NCBI GenBank assembly: GCA_002254285.1
Contig: NIUZ01000004.1
Location: 1 to 25,007, forward strand
Reading direction: 5' to 3'
DNA: 25,007 bases
Source of the DNA: Bacteroidetes bacterium 4572_112
Lineage (GTDB): Bacteria; Bacteroidota; Bacteroidia; Bacteroidales; UBA1556
Shown: positions 1 to 7,983 of the stretch, in pieces
Layout: the number at the start of each line of letters is the position of its first letter
Numbering within the stretch: position 1 is the first letter of the stretch
Notes under the pieces: model-generated
What the model was told of the DNA's origin: nothing
What the model saw: only the letters and a program-made list of their open reading frames with translations
Databases searched by the model: none
Made by a program: the position numbers and the translations under genes

Positions 1-21
1 TTCGACATGCTCAGTACAGGC
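1..21. repeat. Arm of a dispersed hairpin repeat, cut by the window edge
   Basis: The first bases read TTCGACATGCTCAGTACAGG. This resembles one arm of the TTCGAC..GCTCAG palindromic repeats scattered between genes in many bacterial genomes. Only one arm is inside the window, so the hairpin cannot be shown. The assignment rests on resemblance alone. Confidence 0.3.
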
Positions 22-87
22 TTTTATGCAAATAATTTTCGCCTTCTAATAGAAAAATATATTCCAATTTATTTATAGCGTATTTTG

Positions 88-102
88 ATACCAAATTGGT
101 AT
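88..102. repeat. Near-palindrome ATACCAAATTGGTAT, copy 1
   Basis: The 15-base near-palindrome ATACCAAATTGGTAT (only the centre base unpaired) occurs here and again, identically, at 16129-16143. At both places it lies in gene-free DNA next to a gene remnant: a transposase-like fragment here, a cytochrome-like fragment there. It may be the end of a small mobile or repeat element. The second copy is preceded by an extra tandem half, which is missing here. Confidence 0.5.
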
Positions 103-103
103 A

Positions 104-225
104 ACTCCGCCCTGCTGAGTGATTTTCCCTTAGAAAAATTGTACCGAAGTAAGGGTGGAGCTATGAAAGCAGTATGGACCTGTTTTGGCGTAATTTTTGC
201 TTTTTTCGCAAAAATTATGACAAAA
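104..225. repeat. Cluster of inverted repeats (two stem-loop systems)
   Basis: Two structures follow the palindrome. In the first, ACTCCGCCCT at 104-113 can pair with AGGGTGGAGC at 152-161, or an inner CCCTTA at 127-132 can pair with TAAGGG at 150-155; the two pairings compete for the same GGG. The second is a long hairpin: 183-200 pairs with 208-225 at about 16 of 18 positions or more counting G-U, with a T-rich 7-base loop. No open reading frame of note covers them. They could be the end of a decayed mobile element or a structured RNA. The rest of 1-618 outside the entries listed shows nothing I can name. Confidence 0.5.
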
Positions 226-416
226 TAATTAATCTATATATCACATTATCAGTTATATATCTACACTGACTAGTAACCAATTATTTAATGGAACTATTAT
301 ATAAATAGGGGTTTATATGCACTCAACATTCTATCAGTATCATTTTATACATATTGATAATAATTTTGTCATTTCATTCCTTGTAAGTTGGAATTTACAT
401 AAGTATTGCATTATAG

Positions 417-595
417 CTATATACCACCAACGTCTAATGGGCGCATGATCATATATTTTATTACTGGGTTATTGGCTAGATACTCTACATAGACATCTAC
501 CTCTTAAGTTTTGGTATTTAATTCAACTTTAGTAACTTTCCATTCATCACCAGAATTCAATCAAAGAAACTTTCTGAAAAAATAATAAATTCCAT
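417..595 (-). pseudogene. Decayed N-terminal fragment of an ISL3-like transposase
   Basis: The minus strand from an ATG at 595 reads MEFIIFSESFFD and then a stop. A shift of frame continues as NSGDEWKVTKVELNTKT, one in-frame TAA, then EVDVYVEYLANNP and a short tail to a TAG at 417-419. The pattern W-x-V-x-x-V-x-L followed by (V/I)D(V/I)YV(D/E)Y is what I associate with the N-terminus of ISL3-family transposases, just before their zinc finger. The zinc finger and the catalytic domain are absent. With one frameshift, one stop and truncation it cannot be functional. The family call is from memory of the motif; the fragment is short and could come from another family. Confidence 0.4.
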
Positions 596-618
596 TAAAT
601 TAGTGTTAGAACCGAATC

Positions 619-2154
619 TTATTTTACCAACACATTACCTGTCATTAGTTCAGGAATATCAACTCCCATAATAGAAAGCATAGTAGGTGCAATGTCTGCA
701 AGGCGGCCATTTTCCATCTCACTATATTCCGAATTTATAATAAACACTGGTACTTTATTAAGGCTATGAGCTGTATTTGGGCTTCCATCCTCATTAATTG
801 CATAATCAGAATTACCATGATCAGCAGTAAGCAATACAGCATAATCATGTTCTTTTGCCGCATCAACAACCTGTCCTACAGAATCATCTACGGTTTTTAT
901 AGCTTTCTCAATTGCCGAATAAATTCCTGTATGACCCACCATATCGCTATTGGCAAAGTTGAGACATATAAAATCATATTTCTCAGAATTTATTGCTGCC
1001 ACAACCTTTTCGGTAACTTCAGGCGCCGACATTTCGGGCTGCAAATCGTAAGTAGCAACCTTTGGCGAATTCACCATTATTCTATCCTCACCATCAAAAG
1101 GCACATCAGTACCACCAGAGAAAAAGAATCCTACGTGAGGATATTTCTCAGTTTCGGCAATACGCAATTGCTTAAGTCCGTTTTTAGAAATAACTGCTCC
1201 CATGGTATCTTCAAGATTATCCTTATCGTAAATAATATTTACTTTCTTGAAGCTATCATCGTAGCGAGTCATGGTATAATACTCAAGGGGCAAAGTTTTC
1301 ATATCATGCTCCGGCATATCCTGCTGAGTAAGCACAGTAGTAATCTCACGCAAACGATCAGTACGAAAGTTGAAACAAATAATCACATCGTTTTCACTGA
1401 TTACAGTAAGAGGTTTCCCATTTTCCTTATCAACAATTACCGATGGCTCTATAAACTCATCGGTAATTTCACGATTATAGGAGGTTTTTACAGCCATTTC
1501 TGCAGAAACAAATTTGGCACCAGTTCCTTTTACCATAAGGTCGTAACCAACCTTAACTCTCTCCCATCGCTTATCCCTGTCCATAGTATAATATCTACCA
1601 CAAACAGTTGCTATTTTGGCCGTTTTGTCGGCAATATAATCTTCAATTTCATTAATAAACCCCAAGCCGCTTTTAGGGTCGGTATCTCTACCGTCCATAA
1701 GAGCATGAATAAATACTTTTTCCAAACCTTTATCATTTGCTAGGTCGGTAAGTTTTTTGAGATGCACCATTGATGAGTGCACACCACCATCCGATACCAA
1801 TCCAAGAAAATGTAGCTGCTTATTATTTTCTTTAGCATAAGTAAAAGCCTTTACCAATTCTGGATTATCGGCTATGCTATTATCTTGAATCGCTTTATTT
1901 ATGCGCACTAAATCTTGATAAACAACTCGGCCAGCACCTATATTCATATGGCCAACTTCCGAATTACCCATTTGCCCATCAGGCAACCCAACTTCTTCTC
2001 CCGAAGCATCAAGTAAAGCTTTTGCTACACTTTTATCATTATATAATTTATCAATATTTGGAGTATTGGTATTATAAATTGCATCGGCTTTATTGTGCTT
2101 ACCTTCGCCCCAACCATCCATTATTATTAGTATCGACTTCTTATTTTTGCTCAT
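619..2154 (-). CDS. gpmI: 2,3-bisphosphoglycerate-independent phosphoglycerate mutase
   Basis: The 511-residue product interconverts 3- and 2-phosphoglycerate in glycolysis and gluconeogenesis, in the cytoplasm, using two divalent metals and a phosphoserine intermediate. The alkaline-phosphatase-like N-terminus has the metal-binding aspartate in MDGWG (about residue 13) and the catalytic serine in GQMGNSEVGHMNIGAGR (about S65). DGRDTDP lies in the transferase domain, and the second metal site shows as NFANSDMVGHTG and LLTADHGNSD near the C-terminus, with the late histidine in NTAHS. Length is normal for the family. The ATG start at 2154 gives the canonical MSKNKKSILIIMDGWG beginning, and a good promoter box lies about 30 bases upstream. 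It is transcribed alone, toward the gene-free left end. Function is secure. Confidence 0.97.
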   Translation of the reverse strand: MSKNKKSILIIMDGWGEGKHNKADAIYNTNTPNIDKLYNDKSVAKALLDASGEEVGLPDGQMGNSEVGHMNIGAGRVVYQDLVRINKAIQDNSIADNPELVKAFTYAKENNKQLHFLGLVSDGGVHSSMVHLKKLTDLANDKGLEKVFIHALMDGRDTDPKSGLGFINEIEDYIADKTAKIATVCGRYYTMDRDKRWERVKVGYDLMVKGTGAKFVSAEMAVKTSYNREITDEFIEPSVIVDKENGKPLTVISENDVIICFNFRTDRLREITTVLTQQDMPEHDMKTLPLEYYTMTRYDDSFKKVNIIYDKDNLEDTMGAVISKNGLKQLRIAETEKYPHVGFFFSGGTDVPFDGEDRIMVNSPKVATYDLQPEMSAPEVTEKVVAAINSEKYDFICLNFANSDMVGHTGIYSAIEKAIKTVDDSVGQVVDAAKEHDYAVLLTADHGNSDYAINEDGSPNTAHSLNKVPVFIINSEYSEMENGRLADIAPTMLSIMGVDIPELMTGNVLVK

Positions 2155-2182
2155 AGTCTTATTCTTGAATATTAATATTCTG

Positions 2183-2190
2183 CAAAATTA
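2183..2190 (-). promoter_or_regulatory. Bacteroidota-type -7 box for gpmI
   Basis: On the minus strand this reads TAATTTTG, a match to the TAnnTTTG -7 consensus of the primary sigma factor of Bacteroidota. Transcription would begin near 2176, giving a leader of about 20 bases. The leader contains the perfect palindrome GAATATTAATATTC (2167-2180). No convincing -33 box is seen. Confidence 0.5.
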
Positions 2191-2278
2191 TATATTATTT
2201 GCACTAAGAAATATTAAATAAACGAAAAGTTTTTGAATTATTCTTGCATATTTTTTATAGCTTTGTAGCATCAAATAT

Positions 2279-2351
2279 TGCCTGGTAGTGTAATCGGCAA
2301 CACATCCGGTGCTGAACTGGAAGAGTCTTGGTTCGAATCCTTGGCGGGCAA
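2279..2351 (+). tRNA. tRNA-Gln(CTG), structurally aberrant, possibly decaying
   Basis: The 73-base segment folds with canonical tRNA spacing. The acceptor is TGCCTGG/GCGGGCA, with six pairs counting one T-G and a G-G mismatch at pair 7. The D stem is GTGT/ACAC, the anticodon stem TCCGG/CTGGA with one G-T, and the T loop TTCGAAT is canonical. The anticodon CTG is at 2312-2314, and the U1-A72 first pair fits tRNA-Gln. Oddities: position 33 is G (2311) instead of the near-universal T, and the T stem CTTGG/CCTTG has two T-T mismatches. CCA is not encoded in full. The gene is followed by a strong terminator. It may be a divergent functional tRNA or a pseudogene. Confidence 0.6.
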
Positions 2352-2357
2352 CACTGC

Positions 2358-2393
2358 AAAAAAGCTCAACTTTTAATTAAGTTGAGCTTTTTT
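2358..2393 (+). terminator. Rho-independent terminator after the tRNA, probably bidirectional
   Basis: A perfect 15-bp stem, AAAAAAGCTCAACTT (2358-2372) with AAGTTGAGCTTTTTT (2379-2393), closes a 6-base loop and ends in six T. On the other strand the stem also ends in a T-run, so it can stop both the tRNA transcript and that of the minus-strand gene ending at 2405. Confidence 0.9.
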
Positions 2394-2404
2394 ATTATGT
2401 TCTT

Positions 2405-2845
2405 TTAATTATTAATGGTAAGGGTATTGCCATCATAATATGTATAATATCTTTTCAAAGGAATTGTAGATGGTCCTTTAATCACACTGCCATCAAGTAT
2501 ACCAAATTGACTGCCACAAGAGGTAGAATCAGAGCAAGTAATACCGGTATTATCCATAGTAATGCGAGCATTGTCTTCAAATGGGTCGAATGGGCATGCT
2601 CTATCGTAAGCCACAAACTCATCAACAGCAATTCTGTAAACCAAAATGCCTTTATAACCACCAGTTAAGTAAACCCAACCACCTATAGTATTGAGTTCTA
2701 TATACATAGTAGAATTAACATCGATATTGAGATTAACAGCTACTTCGGGAATAGCATCATGCGGCACCTTATCAACGCAAGACCATGTGCTTGCTATTAA
2801 TATGGCACTCATAACTACTAATAAATATTTAAATGCTTTTATCAT
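2405..2845 (-). CDS. Rieske-like-fold lipoprotein lacking the histidine ligands
   Basis: The 146-residue product begins with an export signal (MIKAFKYLLVVMSAILIAS) and a cysteine at 23 (TWSC) that could be a lipidation site under the looser Bacteroidota lipobox. The body resembles a Rieske fold: VYRIAVDEFVAYDRACPF (box-I position), then CSDSTSCGSQFGILDG (box-II position) and GPSTIPLKRY. Rieske [2Fe-2S] ligands are C-x-H and C-x-x-H; here the corresponding stretches are C84-P-F and C110-G-S-Q, so both cysteines remain and both histidines are gone. A normal iron-sulfur cluster is therefore unlikely. I recall similar Rieske-fold proteins of unknown role in Bacteroidota. Location is inferred as membrane-anchored, periplasmic or surface. 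The role is unknown. Confidence 0.7.
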   Translation of the reverse strand: MIKAFKYLLVVMSAILIASTWSCVDKVPHDAIPEVAVNLNIDVNSTMYIELNTIGGWVYLTGGYKGILVYRIAVDEFVAYDRACPFDPFEDNARITMDNTGITCSDSTSCGSQFGILDGSVIKGPSTIPLKRYYTYYDGNTLTINN

Positions 2846-2863
2846 ATGTTTCTAATAATGCCA

Positions 2864-2871
2864 CAAAAGTA
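2864..2871 (-). promoter_or_regulatory. -7 box for the Rieske-like lipoprotein gene
   Basis: The minus strand reads TACTTTTG, matching TAnnTTTG, about 20 bases before the ATG at 2845. Transcription would start around 2857, giving a very short leader. No clear -33 box is visible. Confidence 0.45.
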
Positions 2872-2972
2872 ATATTATTGCCCTTAACAGAAATCTTTTC
2901 TTACTTAAATATTTATAATATCCATAATATTCGTATTTTTACACATTGAACAACAATTATATTATTTAGCTA

Positions 2973-5900
2973 ATGTCAAGGATATTAATTCTATTTTTTC
3001 TTTTTTTTAGTAGTTATTACGCACTATCTCAACATAGTACAGGATTAATCCCTATTGAGAAATTTAATTCTGATAAACTTGGTGCGCAACCACATTGCTT
3101 TGCTTTTGCACAAGATTCGCGCAATGCTATTTATGTAGGAAATAAAGATGGCCTACTTGTTTATACAGGTATTTGGAGGAAATATATTACTGATAATGCT
3201 ACCGAAATAAGGGCTATCACCATTGGTAATGATAGGAATATATATATTGGTAATCAAAATGGCTTTGGGTATTTTACTCCTAATGATACTGGAATTTTCG
3301 CTTACCACCCACTAGATACTATGCTTACGAAAGAGCAAAGGAGCAAGATTGAGAATACTCAAATTGTAATTTCAAAAGATTCTGTAATTTACTTCAATGC
3401 CGGGAAATTTATTTATAAGTATTACAAAAATAATTTAAGCATTATTCCTCTTGATGATGTTATAAATAATATGACGGTAATACATAACCGACTGCTTATC
3501 ACCATTAAACACCATGGCCTTTTTGAGCTCAAAAACAATAAACTAACTCCCGTTATTGACAACAGTAAGTACTTTATTGAAGATAAAGGAGAAAAAGTAT
3601 TTAAAATTCTTCAATATCAAGAATATGCTAAAAATAAGATAGTTTATTTAAGTAAAGCTCAAGAACAATATGAACTTAGAATCTTAAATTTAAAGACCAG
3701 TAAAAGCAAACACTTTAACACTCAGCTCGACAGCTTATTCATAAAATTCAAAGTTAAAAGTTTACTTAATATTTCAAATAAATTAATTGCTTTACGTATT
3801 GAAAATAAAGGAATATTCATTATTGATATGAACGGTAAATTTGTTCGAAAATTGGATGTTTCATCAGGTTTACAAAGTGATGTTGTGGAGAATATGTTCC
3901 TCGACAAAAGCAATATTCTATGGGCGGCACATAAAACCGGAATCAGTAGAATTGATATTTTTTCCAACTACGAATTCATTCCTCTGGAAAAATTAGGGAT
4001 TAAAAACTCCATAGAAGATATAAAGCTTTTCAACGACACCTTATTTTTAGCAGTGCAGGATCAACTTTCTTATTTTAAGAACTTAGATTATACAAATAAA
4101 GAAACACTTGATTTAGAAGACATTGAAGAACTTAGCAACCCAAAATCACTTCCTATTACAAACCCACTAAGCTTTGGAAAAGGTTGTTATGGGCTATTAA
4201 ACTTTGAATCTGGTAATCACAAAAGTCTACTGTTTATCACCATGGACAATATTATGGAAAAGACACTCGATGGAAGTATCAAAACCATATATAATAACTC
4301 TGGATATAAACTTTTTCAGGATTTAAAAGATCCAAAACGAGTGTGGGTTTCACTTTATCCAAAAGGATTAGCAAGTATTTATTATGATGATGATAAATGG
4401 ATAGATGAAGGAGAGGTTGAAAACACCTCCTACGAAATTTATGATATTAATGCCGACAAAAACAATAATATTTGGCTAGGCTCTTCTGGCTTATTAAAAT
4501 TAAAAAGTCCAATATTTGAAGACCATAAAATAATTAATTCCACTGTAATTCAGTTTGATACAACAAATGGTTTATCACCCAATGATGCATATATTAGCTA
4601 CAGAGTTGGTGATGATATAGTATTTGCCTCTGCAGATGGACTTTTCGAATATAGTGAGGAGGCCAATATGTTCAGCAAAAGTGATTATTTTGGAGAGTGG
4701 ATGAAAAATAATTTCACTTTCAGACTACATAAAGATAAGCACGAAAGAACATGGGCAATTTGCTACCCTAAAGATAGGTCGAAGGTATATATTAAAAGCA
4801 TAATTGCTAATTCTGAAGGTTCGTATTTTGTGAATACGGTATTCTCTAAACAGATAAAGGCGCAACGATTTTTGGCAATATACCCTTATGAGGGAGGCAT
4901 GATTGCTGCAGGTGATTTTAGTATAGTAAAGTTTAATAATATCTCGAAAATTGATACCCTAAGCGGTGTGGATATTTTCATTAATAAAATCGAGAAAACA
5001 GGAAAAGTACCTTTATTCGGAGGAAACTTTACTAACAAAATTGGATTCATTTGCAAAAATCAAGACAATAATTCTAAGCCAATACTTGACTATAAGGACA
5101 ATAATTTGGTCTTCAATTTTTCTGGTATTAGCGATAAAGTAAGTAGCGGCATTGAATATAGAGTATGGCTAGAAGGTAATGATGAGGACTGGGAAATGTG
5201 GGATGACAAAACTGAATTTCGCTTTACAAACTTACATGAGGGTGATTATACATTTTGGGTACAAGCACGCGATATATATGGCAACCTAAGCTCAAAACTA
5301 TCATATTCATTTACTGTAAACCCACCATGGAATAGAACAATATGGGCTTATATAACTTATGTAATTCTGCTGGGTGCTTTTGTATGGGGAGCAATACAAT
5401 ATTCTACTCGCAAACTGAAAAAGATTATTACCGAAGCTACTGCTGAAATTCAGGAGCAGAAAAATGATATTGAAGAAAAGAACGAAGAAATTGTAAGCAG
5501 CATAAGGTATGCTCAGCGTATACAAGAAGCCGTTGTTCCCAATGAAAAAATCATGAATAAATCTTTTCCTGATCACTTTGTATTATGGAAGCCGCGCGAT
5601 ATTGTTAGTGGCGATTATTATTGGATGATGGAAAAAGGTGGAAAGCACATTCTTGCAGCAGCAGATTGTACTGGACACGGTGTACCAGGAGCATTTATGA
5701 GTATTATGGGCATCTCATTTCTTAACGAAATTGCCAATAATCCTAAGGTGCAGAATGCGGCATCAGCACTTGATATGCTACGTCAGAATGTTATAACTTC
5801 CTTAAATCAAGAAGGCTCTGAGACAAATACCAAAGATGGTATGGATATGTCTATTTGTGTATATGATTTTAAGGAAATGAAAATGGAATTTGCTGGCGCA

Positions 5901-6239
5901 TATAATCCAATGTATATGATTCGTGATGGCGAATTAAGTATAATAAAGGCCGACAGAATGCCTATTGGAATACACGAAAGAGATAAGGCCCCTTTTACAA
6001 ACATAAAGTTTGATATGCATAAGGGTGACGTTTACTATATACTTAGTGATGGCTATATCGATCAGTTTGGAGGACCAAAAGGAAAGAAATTTATGACCAA
6101 AAGATTCAAGAAACTAATACTTGAAATACACGAAAAACCAATGGCTGAGCAAAGGGAAATTCTATGGAACAACCTGCTCGAATGGCGAGGCGATATTGAG
6201 CAACTTGATGATATTATTGTAATAGGAGTAAGAGTATAA
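2973..6239 (+). CDS. Periplasmic propeller sensor with SpoIIE-type PP2C phosphatase
   Basis: The 1088-residue protein starts with a signal peptide (about 1-19). Residues about 20-700 form a beta-propeller-like region with repeated blades such as NILWAAHKTGISRID and NNIWLGSSGLLKL. A Y_Y_Y domain follows (about 703-780, FTNLHEGDYTFWVQARD), then one membrane helix (about 788-808), a coiled coil (about 812-845) and a cytoplasmic SpoIIE/PP2C domain to the end. PP2C metal motifs are visible: VSGDYYW, DCTGHGVPGAFMS, DGMDMS, LSDGYID and QLDDIIVIG. This is the hybrid two-component sensor layout with the kinase replaced by a serine phosphatase. By family it would sense a periplasmic signal and dephosphorylate an anti-sigma-factor antagonist. 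No such antagonist (STAS) gene is in the window, but an RsbW-like ATPase lies at 20.6 kb. It overlaps the next gene by one base. Confidence 0.9.
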   Translation: MSRILILFFLFFSSYYALSQHSTGLIPIEKFNSDKLGAQPHCFAFAQDSRNAIYVGNKDGLLVYTGIWRKYITDNATEIRAITIGNDRNIYIGNQNGFGYFTPNDTGIFAYHPLDTMLTKEQRSKIENTQIVISKDSVIYFNAGKFIYKYYKNNLSIIPLDDVINNMTVIHNRLLITIKHHGLFELKNNKLTPVIDNSKYFIEDKGEKVFKILQYQEYAKNKIVYLSKAQEQYELRILNLKTSKSKHFNTQLDSLFIKFKVKSLLNISNKLIALRIENKGIFIIDMNGKFVRKLDVSSGLQSDVVENMFLDKSNILWAAHKTGISRIDIFSNYEFIPLEKLGIKNSIEDIKLFNDTLFLAVQDQLSYFKNLDYTNKETLDLEDIEELSNPKSLPITNPLSFGKGCYGLLNFESGNHKSLLFITMDNIMEKTLDGSIKTIYNNSGYKLFQDLKDPKRVWVSLYPKGLASIYYDDDKWIDEGEVENTSYEIYDINADKNNNIWLGSSGLLKLKSPIFEDHKIINSTVIQFDTTNGLSPNDAYISYRVGDDIVFASADGLFEYSEEANMFSKSDYFGEWMKNNFTFRLHKDKHERTWAICYPKDRSKVYIKSIIANSEGSYFVNTVFSKQIKAQRFLAIYPYEGGMIAAGDFSIVKFNNISKIDTLSGVDIFINKIEKTGKVPLFGGNFTNKIGFICKNQDNNSKPILDYKDNNLVFNFSGISDKVSSGIEYRVWLEGNDEDWEMWDDKTEFRFTNLHEGDYTFWVQARDIYGNLSSKLSYSFTVNPPWNRTIWAYITYVILLGAFVWGAIQYSTRKLKKIITEATAEIQEQKNDIEEKNEEIVSSIRYAQRIQEAVVPNEKIMNKSFPDHFVLWKPRDIVSGDYYWMMEKGGKHILAAADCTGHGVPGAFMSIMGISFLNEIANNPKVQNAASALDMLRQNVITSLNQEGSETNTKDGMDMSICVYDFKEMKMEFAGAYNPMYMIRDGELSIIKADRMPIGIHERDKAPFTNIKFDMHKGDVYYILSDGYIDQFGGPKGKKFMTKRFKKLILEIHEKPMAEQREILWNNLLEWRGDIEQLDDIIVIGVRV

Positions 6240-7036
6240 TGCAGCAGATTGATAGCAATAATTTAATAATAGTAAAGGATAGTATAAACCTTACTGACAC
6301 TATAGTAGCACCGGAAGTCATTGAAAAAATATCACTTTTCGGTAATCATTTATTACAAAGTAATTCAATGGAATTACTACCTTTAGCAAGTAATTACTTT
6401 AACTCATTCTTCTATTGGCTTGTGGGTATAAGCATTGTAATCTCCATAACAAAGCTAACTTTTTACAAGCAATTTGGATTGAGTTTAATGGCTAACTTTA
6501 GTCAACGCAAATACAATCAGCTTCAGCAATTAGGTTCCACAATACGCCACCCAATGAATGTAATACTACTTATAGTATTTGTTTTTGCAACGGCATTATT
6601 TTTAAGCATTATATCTTTCCCTTACATAAATAGGCAAATATATACTGTCAATAGTTTAATCCTACAAAACAGCTTTATAATAAGTGGCCTTTTAATTACA
6701 TCTTTAAGTTTAGCCCAAATTTTTAAATATTTATTTCAAATAAACGATCTTATATCTACCTATTATTCAAGCATTATACAATCATATAATATTATTGCTG
6801 TAGGCATTACTATTGGTATATGGTTTATTATTTTTTCGGGACAAGAAGTTGGTGTAATTATGATATTAGTAATTATGATATTACTTTATACTTTACGATT
6901 CTATAATCTACTGATAAACATGAGGATTAAAAATAAATATAGTTTGTTACATTATATTATTTATCTTTGCACCATTGAAATTATACCTCTAATAATAGCC
7001 ACAAAGCTATACTTCATAATGGTTTTAGAGATGTGA
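6239..7036 (+). CDS. DUF4271 multi-pass membrane protein
   Basis: The 265-residue protein has an N-terminal polar stretch (about 1-50), then several strongly hydrophobic segments near 55-75, 105-130, 140-165, 185-215 and 240-262. It is recognised as a DUF4271 protein of Bacteroidota by the membrane pattern and by its place just before a HemD-like gene, an order I recall from other genomes of this phylum. The ATG shares its A with the TAA of the phosphatase gene (TAATG), so translation is probably coupled. The function is unknown; an inner-membrane location is inferred. The next gene begins 84 bases later in the same direction. Confidence 0.75.
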   Translation: MQQIDSNNLIIVKDSINLTDTIVAPEVIEKISLFGNHLLQSNSMELLPLASNYFNSFFYWLVGISIVISITKLTFYKQFGLSLMANFSQRKYNQLQQLGSTIRHPMNVILLIVFVFATALFLSIISFPYINRQIYTVNSLILQNSFIISGLLITSLSLAQIFKYLFQINDLISTYYSSIIQSYNIIAVGITIGIWFIIFSGQEVGVIMILVIMILLYTLRFYNLLINMRIKNKYSLLHYIIYLCTIEIIPLIIATKLYFIMVLEM

Positions 7037-7120
7037 TAAAATTGGATTTTCATTAAATTTTATATTTTTTGGTTATTCTGATTAAATAAATATATAGTAA
7101 ATAATTAAAAATAAATAGTT

Positions 7121-7876
7121 TTGAAGATAAAAAGTATCCTTGTTTCACAACCGAAGCCAGCCGATTTAGAAAAATCTCCGTACACAAAACTAGCCGATAA
7201 GCATAAGCTTACTGTTGATTACTTTAAGTTTATTAAGATTGAAGGAATTCCATCAAAAGATTTCAGAAAAGCACGTACTAATGTTGCTGATTATTCAGCA
7301 GTTATTTTCACTTCACGCCAGGCAGTAGATCATTTTTTCAGAATAGCAAAAGAGCTAAGAATAGAAGTTGCTGAAGACTTAAAATATTTCTGCATGTCGG
7401 AATCAACGGCTTATTATTTACAAAATTATGTACAGTTTCGTAAAAGAAGAATATTCCATGGCGAGCGTACATTCCATGACCTAATGACAATCATAAAGAA
7501 GCATCCGGATGAAAATTATTTATTCCCATGCTCCGAAACTCATAAGCAAGACCTTCCTGATGCATTAACAAAAGAAGGAATTACATATACTAAAGCCGTT
7601 ATATACAAAACAGCAGCTTGCGATCTTTCTAAAATTGCTGTAAAAGAGTATGATATGCTTGTATTCTTTAGCCCATCAGGAATAAAATCATTAATGAAAA
7701 ATTTCCCTGATTACGAACAAGGAGAGCAAATAATAGCAACTTTTGGTAAAACTACCACTGCTACTGCTAAAGATTTTGGTCTTAAAGTAAAAATAGAAGC
7801 TCCAACACCAAAGGCGCCATCAATGTCTATGGCTATTGAGAACTATGTAAAGGAATCAAACAAAAGAAAACGTTAG
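7121..7876 (+). CDS. hemD: Uroporphyrinogen-III synthase (HemD-like)
   Basis: The 251-residue product belongs to the HEM4 fold and would cyclise hydroxymethylbilane to uroporphyrinogen III in tetrapyrrole synthesis. Typical stretches of the Bacteroidota form are MKIKSILVSQPKP at the start, VIFTSRQAVDHFF (about 60-73), YLFPCSETHKQDLPDAL in the second half, and MLVFFSPSGIKSL with IATFGKTTTATA near the end. The start is a TTG at 7121, because family alignment places MKIKS-ILVSQPKP at the N-terminus and no ATG lies nearby. HemD is poorly conserved in sequence, so the call rests on motifs and on the DUF4271 neighbour. It is the last gene before a terminator. Confidence 0.85.
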   Translation: MKIKSILVSQPKPADLEKSPYTKLADKHKLTVDYFKFIKIEGIPSKDFRKARTNVADYSAVIFTSRQAVDHFFRIAKELRIEVAEDLKYFCMSESTAYYLQNYVQFRKRRIFHGERTFHDLMTIIKKHPDENYLFPCSETHKQDLPDALTKEGITYTKAVIYKTAACDLSKIAVKEYDMLVFFSPSGIKSLMKNFPDYEQGEQIIATFGKTTTATAKDFGLKVKIEAPTPKAPSMSMAIENYVKESNKRKR

Positions 7877-7901
7877 ATATTTTTTAACAGAATATACACA
7901 G

Positions 7902-7932
7902 CCATCTTATGTATTACGTAAGGTGGTTTTTT
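7902..7932 (+). terminator. Terminator of the phosphatase-DUF4271-hemD unit
   Basis: CCATCTTATG (7902-7911) pairs with CGTAAGGTGG (7917-7926), ten pairs including two G-U, around a TATTA loop, followed by six T. It lies 26 bases after the hemD stop and before the panD promoter, so panD starts a new unit. Confidence 0.85.
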
Positions 7933-7947
7933 AATATATAATAGTAC

Positions 7948-7975
7948 TTGTGTATAAAGATAATTTGTAATTTTG
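7948..7975 (+). promoter_or_regulatory. Promoter of panD, Bacteroidota type
   Basis: TTG at 7948-7950 (-33 element) and TAATTTTG at 7968-7975 (-7 element, TAnnTTTG) are separated by 17 bases. Transcription would begin near 7981-7984, almost at the panD ATG (7984), so the mRNA would have little or no leader. The TTG at 7948 could be mistaken for a start codon but is better read as part of the promoter. Confidence 0.6.
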
Positions 7976-7983
7976 CCCACGTT

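Noticed and set aside
766..1743. Long open frame on the plus strand inside gpmI
   Set aside because: It lies antisense to a complete, well-conserved gpmI and its product has no recognisable domain; it is an AT-rich shadow frame.
7948..7983. TTG at 7948 as the panD start, adding 12 residues
   Set aside because: The extra residues are not part of the PanD family and the TTG fits the -33 promoter element; ATG 7984 gives the canonical N-terminus.
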